Shown here: in pieces, positions 11,826 through 23,300 of the stretch | Layout: the number at the start of each line of letters is the position of its first letter | How positions within the stretch are numbered: position 1 is the stretch's first letter | Origin: Volvox africanus | Lineage: Eukaryota > Chlorophyta > Chlorophyceae > Chlamydomonadales > Volvocaceae | Length of the DNA: 64,000 nt | Reading direction: 5' to 3' | Assembly: GCA_030268105.1 (NCBI GenBank) | Contig: BSDZ01000079.1 | Coordinates: 2,919,501-2,983,500 of the forward strand | Program-made: the position numbers and the translations under genes | The notes under the pieces: generated by a model | What the model was told of the DNA's origin: nothing | Databases searched by the model: none | The model's input: the letters and a program-made list of their open reading frames with translations, nothing else

Positions 11826-14800
11826 CTAAGCAGGATGGCTATCCCGCGATGCCAGAGGCGGCAATGGCACCGATCCAGAGGGTTGCAATGTCTGTGACAT
11901 TAACTGCGACGGCTGCCGCTTGGGCAGCAGCTGTGACGGCTGCTGCGTCGCGCCCTGCGTGGCCACCACGCGTGCGCACGCAATTTCCGGCCGCGCCCAG
12001 GTCTTTTCACCAGTGCGGCGGTTTACATAGAACGGCTGCTTTGTCTTCTCGTCATGGAACTCGTCCCAGCCATCCGGCAGCGGCACCCACACGCACGTGC
12101 GGAAGCCCTCGATCAGGGCCTACAATAGTTGGGACCCCAAGCAAAAACACATTACGAAAAAGAATTCAAGGGCGCATCCGTACCACCATATCTATACACC
12201 ACGCACCAGGCACGAGAGCGACGGAAGCATATCCAGGCTAATCATAAATGTTGCAATCTACTGAAGTGATGACACAGCTGAGGGCTTTCGGTGTGCTCTT
12301 ATTTTGCCCCGAGCACTAATTCAGCTTCTACTCTTAGTCTACAACGTTCCATCGACGTACATGTCGGGAGGCTACAATGACTGGCATCTAGCCGTCCACT
12401 CACCTTCCGGTCAAGTCCTCGACCGATGAAGACCACCTGGTTAATGCGTTGCTCGTCAGGCTTCCAGGGCTGCTCAGCTGGGCCGTAGCAAATCGTTTCG
12501 TGCACCCCTTGAAATACAAACTTGGTGTTGCCGTAACCCTGCAGATGTCCCCAACCATTATGTTACCTCATCCATTTACGTATTCGCACAAGACGACCTT
12601 GCAGAAACGCTGCAGCAGCCCAAAGCGCTGTCGATTTTCCCAATGCAAACTTCACCCTCTACTACCAGCCACTTGAAGGTCGTGCTTCTTTGCACATTAA
12701 TTATATTGTCCCCTAAACACTGTGAGGCATTCTTACATATATGCTAAACAGTTCTCCGCAACTGAGGGCAAGTAGCTCTCTGATTAGGCCCTACCACTTT
12801 GCCCGACGCTGACTTACGTGCACGCTTAGCACGCCCTTGCACCGGAATATGTCCTTAGCTTTCTCTGACAGTAAGTCCCTCATGTACATGTTGAAGCGGT
12901 ACTCGTCCAGCTGGCCGCGTGCCATGATTCCCACCGAACTAACGTCGGACAAGTCATGAAGCCGCTTTGCTCGCCGCTTTGGGTTGCGTTCGCCCTGCAA
13001 ATCAATGTGCATGAGAGCAGCCTTAATACGACAGTCTCCTGGGGGAAGCACTCGGCTAAATGGATAAATGTAATACGAGGTTTTCATGTGACGACATCTT
13101 AAACACCAGGTCGTAGCACGAACCATCCATGGTCATACACCTATCACCACCTGCTCCAGCTCCTGTCCCTGACATGATACCCAAGGCCCCAAACAAAGTT
13201 TATCTAAAGACCGAGCCAATGGTCATGGTATATCCACTTAAGTATCACATTTATGTATGAGCAAAAATTGGTGCTGCCACCCATCTACGTAAGTACGAGT
13301 GCGGCACCCTCCTTAGCACCGCTAGCTGTTCAAAAATACCTTAATAGGCATTCCGTCCACGATATGGCACTCCTCGCAGTTATCCTCGCATTCATAGTCC
13401 TCTCGGCCATGCTTATGCCCCGATAGATGGGGCCTGTGTACCCCGTACTTCCGCAATAGACTTGCGGCAGCGCTGAAGGCCTTGCCGGAACTGGGTCCCG
13501 TCTGGCCGCTGCTGCGCACAACTGCTTCCTGCGAGCCATACACCTCGCCCGAATGCAGCCCTAGCACTGCTGCTGCAGTAGGTCCGGCCGCAGTCTGTTC
13601 ATTTACATCCGAACCAGATGAACCACTTTTGCTAGCAAGGCCTCCGTTGAGTGCTGCTGCGCCTGCTGAGGTATAGCGGTTCGCTTGCCCGGGATCCAGG
13701 TCGCCCGAATGCCGCCTTTGTTTCGGTTCATGTGGAGGAACGGGGCCCCCGTCCTCGCCCGAATCCGAGTCGGAATCGGAGTCCAGGAACTGCGGATCAA
13801 TTTGCTACCGTATCCATGGTCGCCAGAAAGGGGGGAGGTAAAGTTAAGGACGATGTCCGGAGGTAATTCAACGAACTACGTATCAAAATATATACACGGG
13901 ACTGGATAGTACATAACCTATGCGTAATCTATATAACCTAATGACGAATTTTACTCACCTCCAATACACGGTTCACAGAGAATAGGTTATTGAAGAGCAG
14001 GAGGTCCATTGGAGGACGCCCTGTCTCCTGGTTCAGCTGACATTCAATAATGCGAGCTGAATTATTGAGGCTTTTGATGGCGCTCAGGACTTGCCTCTTG
14101 GCCGCCTCGCTCTTAACCAAATCGACCTTGTTCAACAGAATTAGGTCTGCGAATGCGATCTGCTGCACTGCCTCGTTTACAGTTCCATCAGAATGTTGTC
14201 CATCTTCCAGATGCTGCAACACAACGGGAAAGGGATTAGCGCTCATTTAACCACCTCGAATGCTACAACAGACGTATCAAAACCACCGCTGAGCGCACCT
14301 GCATCAAATACCGGGCATCCACAACGCATCTGCGAAAGAAACACATTAGGAATAGCGGTATGCGTAAGCAAATCTTCAACTTCGCGACTAATGCCCTCAT
14401 TACTCACATGATACTGTCCAGCCTGTATCGCGACGCCAACCACGGATTGGCGAAAAAAGTGAAGGCCACAGGCGCAGGGTCGGCGAGGCCAGTAGTCTCT
14501 AGTACAATGGCATCAACGCGCTTAGCTTGCTGCCTGCTCCGCCGCTCAATTTCGGCAAACGCCTTAACGATGTCCTTCCGCAGGGAGCAGCACACACAGC
14601 CATTCTCCAGGGAAACCAGGTCCTCCTTGGCTAATAGGTTGTCCGCGACTGCGGGGGTAAGCAACCAATATTCTGAGCTTGCCAGGGCTGATAAACCAGC
14701 TTTGAACCAAGCCTGAAGCGAAACCCACCCAGTTCCGTGTCAATGTTAACCTCGCCAAACTCATTCTGCATTGAAGATTAACAAAGAAGAGGATGCCAGG

Positions 14801-15006
14801 CTTAGCGATGTGAACGAAAGGGCGTTGGAGAACCTAGACTGGGAGACCACAACCAAACCGACCTCAATCACCGCGATGCTGCGGCTGCCCTTCTCCTTAA
14901 GGATATAGTTCAAAAGGGTGGTCTTGCCAGCGCCTAAGAAGCCGGTTATAATTGTCACGGGCGTTTTCTGGTTGGTGCCGCGGTCGGAGGATATAGGGGC
15001 CGCCAT
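11826..15006 (-). CDS. CobW/ZNG1 G3E GTPase zinc chaperone with C-terminal WW domain
   Basis: G3E GTPases of the CobW/ZNG1 group use GTP to hand zinc to client enzymes. Nine exons join in phase: 15006-14863, 14765-14729, 14648-14408, 14329-14299, 14213-13959, 13789-13340, 12994-12818, 12538-12404 and 12119-11826, giving 587 residues. The P-loop GFLGAGKTT lies near residues 22-30, ENEFGE near 48-53, the metal-binding CVCC at 78-81, and the base-recognition NKVD at 179-182. Residues 237-386 form a low-complexity linker with an Asp/Ser run, a His-rich stretch ([13 protein letters not shown]) and a Cys/Glu cluster ([10 protein letters not shown]) that could bind metal. The CobW C-terminal domain follows ([29 protein letters not shown]). 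The last exon encodes a WW domain (LPDGW at 504-508, TGEKTWARP ending at 534), then a Gln/Pro/Ser tail. WW domains bind proline-rich ligands. Confidence 0.9.
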
Positions 15007-15366
15007 CTTCGGCTGCCTATAGTGAAATAAAGCAATAGTTACGTCATTTACTTTAGATTGAGTATTCTGGACGACTGTGCACAATTGTGTAGTTGGTCGT
15101 ATTACGAAATGACTTGCAAATGCTCGTTGTACTGGTTGTAGGAAAGGGGGATTTGGCGATTTGCTGCAAACCCTCTGGGCCTAGATTTCGCATGGGTGCT
15201 GCATACCATGTACGTTAAATTCATGCTTGTCTTCTCTATTTACAGGATGTGCACGGCGGTATAGAACCTTGTTAGATAGGACATCGCTGACCCTCTGTTG
15301 ACTAAGATTGGGAGAACTTATGACTGCTATGTTGATTGTTTTCACGAGTAAATTTAAACATTAGAA
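15007..15366. promoter_or_regulatory. Shared upstream region of divergent CobW-WW and NCBP3-like genes
   Basis: The two start codons point away from each other across 360 bp, so both promoters and 5' UTRs must fit here. I see no convincing TATA box. Joint control of the pair is an inference from spacing only. Confidence 0.45.
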
Positions 15367-18300
15367 ATGGCACAAGAATTACCTCTTCCGGGAGGCGGCG
15401 AGCAGCATGCACACATCGTCTTCAGCCTGCAACAGGACGAGCCAGACAGGGTGCAATCTGCTCTCGATGAGGAACGCAAAAAGCATATGCAGAGGTGTGC
15501 ATGCATGCATTCTTGTCTGTAGGAAATCGATGTCACGGCATTTCCTGCCGGCGTTCAGAAGGTGTAATACATTATATCCAGGTGTATCTTGATTTGCAGC
15601 TGCCGCATGCGTTTGAAATTACGTTAGATGGGAAATTCCAACTCGCTTCCTACCCTTCTCCGCACAAGTGCACAGCTACAAGTCCGCACAGCGCGATTCC
15701 ATGATTGACCGCAGGCACACAGACCCAGCATACAGCACCCTTTTGCAAGATTGTTCTTGATGACCCCCCCCTCCCTCCCTCTTTCTTCTTTCGTCAGACC
15801 TCGATATTCAAATATGTTACTCCTCCCTGGAATCCTTCCTCCACTTGGCACATGGCAACGATGTGACGGCTTCACCTCATTCCAAGCAAATCATCGTGCA
15901 CCGCCACGATGTGTCTGTCGTTCGTCATGCGGCACTCTCCCCCATTCCTCAGGGCGGAGCGTTTTGGCACCACTTATGTGGACCCTGGTCGCGTGCGGAA
16001 AGATTTCGGGCTAATGATGGAGGCACGCAAACAACGTCTGCGGGCGAGCCATGGATTCAAAACGGGAGAACTGGACGTTTTTTCGCCGGTGAGCATAGGG
16101 CTGCGGCATGTTAGGATGAGCTGAGCTGGCATCTCGAGGGACGTTGACACAATTGGGCAGAAAGCCCATCTGGGTTGCGCAGCCTGGTACACATTCTTTA
16201 GGTGTCGATTACGGCACTGCTGGGCTCCATTTAGGATGTGTGTTCATGCAGGATACGCACGCCCGGTCGGGCATGATCAGACGTGGCGTAGTACTACGAA
16301 GTTGCTGCCAATGATATTGTTGAGTAATAGATCTGAATGTTACTACATTGCTGCTGTCAATCTAGGCTTGGCGCAGTTTAGAGCCTAGGACAATACAATC
16401 GGCTTGAAGCGCAGAGGACGATATGGCGTCCTCTAACGGTATCCTGATGATCGGCTCGCCGCTACCACTCTGCATTACGTAGGAGGAGCGGGAGAAGCGT
16501 GCCGCTCGGGCTGCTCGCTTCCGACTGGAGGGTCCCTTGGTACCCTCCCTGGACGCTTACAAGCCAGATGGAGGTCTAGAGGCGCGCGTACGGCGGGCGG
16601 TGAAGTTTGGAGTACCTTACCAGCCGACAGATGCTGTCCTGATGGACATGGGTGGGCCGACGCGTGCAGTGCCGGGGTATGCGGGGGGTTGGGGCCGGGA
16701 TTGAATCCCTAAAGGGAGAGGGATGCTATGTGGACGGGCTGGAAACGGGGGAGAGTTTAGCCAGCGTGGTCATCAGGCTTCGAGATCGATACTTGGGAGG
16801 CCTATGAAGCATCCTCGTGGTCCGCACTTGCAGCTCGTGATGCGGGAGCGTTTACCTGGTATCCTCCAGTCTTTGCTCCCCGACATGTTCCGCGTTCTCA
16901 AGTTAGGAGATCACACTAAACTTCGCGAAGCACGTTGCAAGGCGCTTTGGAAGCTACAATAAGATCCCTCGCCTTGATGTTCTCGTCTCACCGCAGACTT
17001 GTATGAGCAGCGCCGGGAGGTGGGCAAGGAAATTGAGAGGCGGCCCAACGCCATCTATTTGTACGGCGTAGATGTGATGAGCACGAAGGAAGTGTTATCG
17101 TACTTTTCAGATTACGGTCCCGTGTTTGTGGAGTGGCTGGACGACTCATCTTGTAAGTCGATGACGGCCCAAATCGCCTGTTTTGGATTAGTCCTCGCCA
17201 TGAAATTGCGTTCATGCGCGAACGAGCAAGGCATCCAAGCCAGTGCAAACGGGACGGGGGCTGGCAACCAACCGACCAAGCAACCAACCGTATGTAAAAA
17301 TCCCGCGCTGACCCACGCGCAGGTAACGTGCTCTTTGATGACTCCAATAGCGTCAAAAGGGCCATTGTGGGCAAGGGGACCCCGCTGCCACCAGAAGTGG
17401 TGGCGCGGCCAGGGCAGCAGCTAGGGCAGGCAGAACAGCAGCAGCAGGCTGATTCGGCTGCCGCTGCACCAGTGGCAGTACAGTATCGGCCGGAACTACC
17501 TGTGCCAGACAATCTCGGTGATGTGGCAAATCTGCCGTATCTTTGGCACAAGGTAAACTCGTTTCCGTGAAATTGCGAGGCGGACATATGCGCTGAGGGG
17601 AACAGTAGTTCACGGAACCGCTCCGGGCTGACCCGGAGCCCCTGTTTCGAGCGGGCATCTAGGAGGATTGGAGCGCAACAGAACTGTAACATACACATTT
17701 TTATATTTGGGCTCTCCAGGGTCAGGACTTTGCTAAGGACGGCACGTCGGTGTCGCTGGTGTTTCGGATGGCAACTATGGCGGATACACGAGACATGACC
17801 CAGCCCAAGCGGACACGTGAGCTATGGAAGTCAGTTGGGGGTGGCGATGGGAGCCGAGCTGGGAGGGCCGGACGCGGCAGGGGCCAGCAGAAATGGCAAG
17901 GTAAACGGCCACATCGCCAGGCGATGGGGGGCGATGGCCCAGCGGACATGGAGGTGGACGACGGCGGCCCGGGCTCAACAGCGGTAAGCGGAGCCCAACG
18001 TGAAGGGTCCGTAGGTCTGATAGCGGCAGCGCTCCTCCCAGCATGGTAGGATCGTGAGCAGTGAAGCATGCACATGCATGCCCTCTGGTACCGTAGCCAT
18101 GTTTTGGGGCATGCATCATACTGTTCGTATTTTTGATGTACGGCAGCCCTCATTCTGCGCCGCTGTCTCGCACGCAACGATCCCATCCATCACGGCGTAT
18201 CGCAGGGCGGTGAGGATGGCGGCGATGTGCCCATGAAGCGTGCACGCGGTACCCGGGGCGGCCAACGTCTTGCAATGAAGGAGGTGCGCCCGGCACTTCA

Positions 18301-18730
18301 GCCTTACGGTGGTACGAGTCTGCTGCAGGTGGGCAGCACGGTGCTTCCGGCCAAGGGGCATGTGCTGGATTACACTGAGCTGGAGGATGAGGATCCCGCG
18401 TCGGCAGCAGTGGAGGCGGAGGCAGTGCGGCCACGGAACGGCAGCGGGGCTGGTGGCAGCGGCGGGGCCGGCAGGCGGGGGCGGCGAGGTGGGCAAAGAG
18501 GAGGGAGCGGAGGAGGCGATGGGGGCAAGCTGGAGGGCGATCTCAGAGAGGTACTGAACGCGCGTCGGTCCAAGCAACTGGCGCCGGCAAAGGGCGGGCC
18601 AGGGCAAGGATCCGTGGAGAACGGCGAGGCACATGGGGAGGATGGTCCTGGGCTTGAGGATTATGGAGGCGAGGCGGGGCGTGCTGAACGGAGGGAGGAT
18701 GGTGTCGAGATACATGAGATGGATGAGTGA
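15367..18730 (+). CDS. NCBP3-like nuclear cap-binding protein
   Basis: NCBP3 binds capped RNA with CBP80 and supports mRNA export from the nucleus. Seven exons join in phase: 15367-15494, 15953-16088, 16483-16651, 16997-17152, 17323-17552, 17720-17983 and 18206-18730, giving 535 residues. The diagnostic RRM-like core is clear: RRPNAIYLYGVDVMSTKEVL, then the cap-pocket-type EWLDDSSCNVLFDD, then SNSVKRAIVGKGTPLP. A later exon has the second conserved block (GQDFAKDGTSVSLVFRMATM, then AD.RD), followed by RG-rich and acidic regions common in RNA-binding tails. The N-terminus holds two similar Ala/Arg stretches ending in RF (EERKKHMQRAERFG and EEREKRAARAARF). The C-terminal third is Gly/Arg/Glu-rich and probably disordered. 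The family call is mine by motif; NCBP3 is best known from animals. Confidence 0.8.
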
Positions 18731-20301
18731 TGATGGTGTGGGTTGTAATGCGGGTCAAGATTGGACATGATGCACGTTGGAGCCATTGCCATCGTTTTAT
18801 GGGCTTGTGCATACCGCCGCGTTTTAGTTTGGAATAGGTTTGCATGCTGGACGGTGTTGCAGCGGGGCATTGCATGCTTCACCCTTATTGGTGCGAATGC
18901 AATAAACGTCATGAGTTATGGGAACCTGCACGCCTGAAAACCGCTAACCGCTGGTAAATGGTCAGCACGCGCGCATGTTGGTGGACATCCTTGCCCACGT
19001 ACAAGGTTATTCATGCGACCTAACAGTCGAATACTGGCTGTACAACAGCTATCGTAACTGAATGTTACTGAACTTGTGTAAAAAATATTGCTATGTTAGC
19101 TGTTGTTTGCGTCCAGCTCTGCATGTGGCAGCGTGGTAACTTAGGGTGCACGAGACGTACGCATCGACGGCGTGCTTGCATGTCTCACATACCGTTGGGC
19201 ATGACCACATAGAGGTAAGAAAACAGTGATTCTATTTCAGATTGATCACAGCCTTGCATTCATTTTATTTATCCAAAAGTGAAGGTCCAATTAGAAATTA
19301 AAATGCGCTTGCAGCAAGCAGCAATAACTGACGATTACTGTACATGTGCGTTACGCTTTAGGAGGTGTACAGGAAGAATACATGTACAGATTATTAAAGC
19401 AAGGAAAGCATAATGCAGTTTCTGGCGTTGGGACATCGATAGGTAATGCCGTGTGTCATCGAAGTGCGAAACTTGTTGGTGGTTCACACTTTCCCGTAGT
19501 AGATGTTGGAGGATTTTAGAACCGATTCGAATCAGAGGTCTGCATCTGCACAGTGAGGTTTCGAAGGAGACGGTCATACACAGAACCACAGGAAACAGTC
19601 AGAGGTTGACTCAATTTATGTTTTTGGGACACAAGTTGAGTCAACCTCTGACTGTTTTCTGTCGAGTTCCTTTGTCCTTAACTGCTTAGGGTGAAGGAGT
19701 TTCAATCCGTATCAACCTTGAATGATCGTAGTAAATCAGCATACCTCTATTATGCCGCCTCGCCTACATCTGAGCGCCCATTACTGAACGTAATCGCCAG
19801 CGTACATGGCACATCCTATTGCTGATGGAGAGTTGGGCTGTGCAGAAGGAATATAATTTATTTATATTTGACTATTACTACATTTTATCGCTGTCGGAGG
19901 ACTGTCTTCGTAACACGAAATGCCGTGAAGTTATCAGTGGCTACCACTTTGCGCTAGAAGATATGATTTTCTCTGTCGATCGATAAAATTGTTTTCTTTA
20001 CCTTCACTACCAAAGGTGGTTGTAACGGAATGGCGATAGTTATGACGCCGTCGGCAGAAGTTGTGACATGGTGCTGTCGTCGGTAGGTTAGCATGTACAT
20101 GGCTCCTTCATGCGTGCAAATATATAGACTCTTAATACCACCACCATTATGTGCAGCTGTAGCTTAGCTAGAACCGGTGGGTGCGATCTGCCCCAGCCTG
20201 TCACGCACGATTACGTAATCCGCACGCACATAGGTGGTAAACCCTTTCGTCACGGAGGCGGTGGTGTTATCAGACCACTCCATCGCAGTACGCGAACGGG
20301 T
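18731..20301. other. Convergent intergenic spacer with a short hairpin
   Basis: This spacer lies between the NCBP3-like stop (+) and the aldo/keto reductase stop (-). It is AT-richer than the exons and has no supported gene. A perfect 22-bp hairpin sits at 19593-19657. The rest should be 3' UTRs. Confidence 0.5.
19593..19657. repeat. Perfect 22-bp inverted repeat (hairpin)
   Basis: The arms 19593-19614 and 19636-19657 are exact reverse complements, with a 21-nt loop. The transcript would form a clean stem. It could be the remnant of a small foldback element or a small-RNA hairpin; no flanking duplication is evident. Confidence 0.85.
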
Positions 20302-23300
20302 TCACCACTCCCCGCCCCTCTCCCAGGTGTAGCAGTCACTTGTGGGGCGCCGGCCGCGGTCCAGGACCTCCTGGATGACCGCCATGTCCTGCTCGTCCAG
20401 TCGGAAGCTGAACAGCTGCACATGTTCCTGGTGTGGGCAACATGACGTACGGGAACCACATACCGTGTGGAATTGGGAGGGGACGGGACGCGGTAATGGA
20501 AAGGCAGTGCCGATAATTTAGAATGCAGAGTTGCGGGCAGAGGTGGCTAGAGGTAAGTGGGATGGGGAGGAGAGCCCGTGGCCAGTGCAGTTTAGCATAA
20601 GGAGGCTGTCGCTTTCGTTAAAAAAGTTAAACAGGCGACTACGGCCTTGAAATGTTCATAAGCGTGATCAAGGGCCCCTTTAGGATAAACATCCAGAGCC
20701 TGGAAAAAAACTTGCCGAAGTTTGGGATGCATCAACACAGTACATGCAAGCCTAGACCCTCGGCCCCATCTTTGGCGAGCAAGTCCCCTTCCCAGGCGCT
20801 GTATGTAGCCGCAGTGTCACGGCCTCCCCACTACCGCTTCATCTGCCCCAACTCTCCGCCGGCCCTTCCTCCCCGGCCCGCGCTGAGAGATTGTCGCTAA
20901 GGTGCACATCAGCTCCCCGCCTTCATTGCCGGTGCAAGTACAGGTCAAGTTGGGTCTTCTTACCGGGACGTGATCGACATTTCGTGCACCTAGGATGACC
21001 GCCGCCACTCCCGGCCGGTCCAGCACCCAGCGTGTCGCTACATTGGAAATGGAGGTGCCGTGCTTTCTAGCCACACCCGCCAGGACCTTCATATAACGAA
21101 AGGGGTTAGGGTCTTTGGCCGCAAACACTGCATCCATATTTGGAAAGGAAGGTGTGGCCCTATGTGAGGGTGAGGTGGCTGGATTGATAGTGCAGGGCAG
21201 GGTGAGGGGAGGAACGATGGGGAAAGGAGGGAAAGGTAGGCGGCGGTTGGGTGGTGAGATCCAGGGGCAGGGGCAGGAAGCGCATCATGCGCATCTTGTG
21301 TAACAATATCGGGTGTACAATATATATAATATCGGGTGTGCACCAGAAGGGTCATGTTACAGGCGGAAGCTGAGGCTATTAAGAGTACGATAACTGTGTG
21401 ATGCACGGTGCAAAGTCGAGAGGGCGGATCAAAAGTTGCGCCAAAGGATTCAGTTCTCGCCCGCAATTACTGCATCCCCGCTTCCTTCCTTGCCCATACC
21501 TTCAACAGGCTCTGAAACCACTCCCAGCCGCCCACCGCGTTGATTACCCCGGCGTACTTGCCCTTGCTGTAAGTGTCCACGTTAACTCTAAGAGGGACGC
21601 AATTAAGAGATGCGGAACGTACATTAGGGGTACGGAACCGGGGACTTTCAGATAACAACGCTGGGGACGGTACTGCTCCTCCGCGAGAAATGTATATTTC
21701 TTCAGCTCTTCACGGTGGCGGTGGAACTAATGGTTGGCAATTATTTGTGAAAATGACCGAAGGTACAGCGGTGGTCCCGACAGCAGCAGGTTCATCCCTT
21801 TATGATGATGGTTTCTCATAAGGGCTACACTTAACAACCTGATAGATGTGTCTCGCTGTCATGGCTAAGCAAGACACAGCTTGTGTCGTCTCGCTACCCT
21901 TTTTCCTTCCAATTCTTCCTTGCTGTTCAGCACATATCCTTTCTGCTGTTTCACCGTTCCGATGAACCCTTTACCAGCAGCTCCCGCCGATATGCACATA
22001 CACTCACTTAGTGGCGGGCACGCCCAGGTATCTGTCTGACAAGAAGCCGCCTGCAAGCACCCCGTAGGCCAACATCGCGATGCCATTGGCGGCGCAAAAT
22101 TTAGCCATGCCATTCTCGGGCCGAAGGTCCAGAAGTGAATATTGCAGCTGCGGGCCATCAAAGGGTGTCGACGGGTTGTTGTTGGGGTTGGGTGGGTTGC
22201 AGGTATGCCAAGGAAGGACATCATTTGACTTGCTGGGTAACATCAAGTTAGACATAAACCTGGCCAGTTGCCTTTTCTTTAACGGCTGATAGATAAAGTA
22301 TCTTGCATGGCATGCTTACGTGTAAGAGGCGTCTAGCGACAGCAAGCACGTGCAATGCCAAGCACGTTAACCTCTCCTGCGAATGCCAAGCCGATACAAA
22401 GGCTCGACCAGAGTGCGTCTCTATGGACTGACAGTCCGCCAAGCCACACAGCTGCAGGGCAGGCCAAGCCTAAGAACAACAACTGCAGCTGATGGCAGCC
22501 TTTGGGCGTGCAAGAGGCGATGGGCGTACCAGGAGTGGCAGACCAGCTCAACCTAGAGACTGAAGTCAACCGCTTTTGTGCAACCCTCGCCCGCCTGTGT
22601 TCTGAAGTGCACTGGGAGAAGCAAAATAAGGAGACGCTGGAATACCCCTACCAGGCAACACACACCTGTCCCAGATGTCCACACAGCCCTGTGGATGTGG
22701 GATCTTTGGAGGCACACCTAGCCATCTCTGCTCCCCACGCTTGCACCATTCCTGGGAGTGCCGCATAGCGCAGGCAGTGCAGATTAACAGACACGTGCTG
22801 TCATCAACAACCACAGAGGCACGCATGGGCCGAAAACATCTCTGGCTCATCCAAGCACTCCCTGGCTGTGGACAGGCGCCGTGGGATGGCAGCCCTGTCA
22901 GCCATGGAACATGGCAGATACTGCCTCCGAGCAGCAACCCGCGTGGGGCAGAGGCAAGTACTACAGTAGTACAAGTAGACTACGGCTCCAGGACAGCCAT
23001 CACGGCCTCAAACTCAGACTCGTGCAGAGCAGGGACCTCGTCAAAAGGCCATCACGGACTTCTTCACATGGACAGGGAATCACCTAGTCCAGGCAGAGGA
23101 GGAAGCCACGGACACTCAACTAGGCACCCCCCTGATCCAGGCGACCATAGGGGGACCCACACAAACGGAGGTGACAGCAGCAACAGCCACTTCACCCCTT
23201 CAGTGCTCGTGCCCGAAGAGTTGCAGGCTTTTGGGCTCGGCTGCACTCCGTTGCAGCCCTTGGTATCCCCCGACGAGGCTGCGACTGGGTAGGGCCACAA

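Noticed and set aside
14050..14716. Plus-strand frames opposite the CobW exons
   Set aside because: Shadow frames of a strongly supported minus-strand gene.
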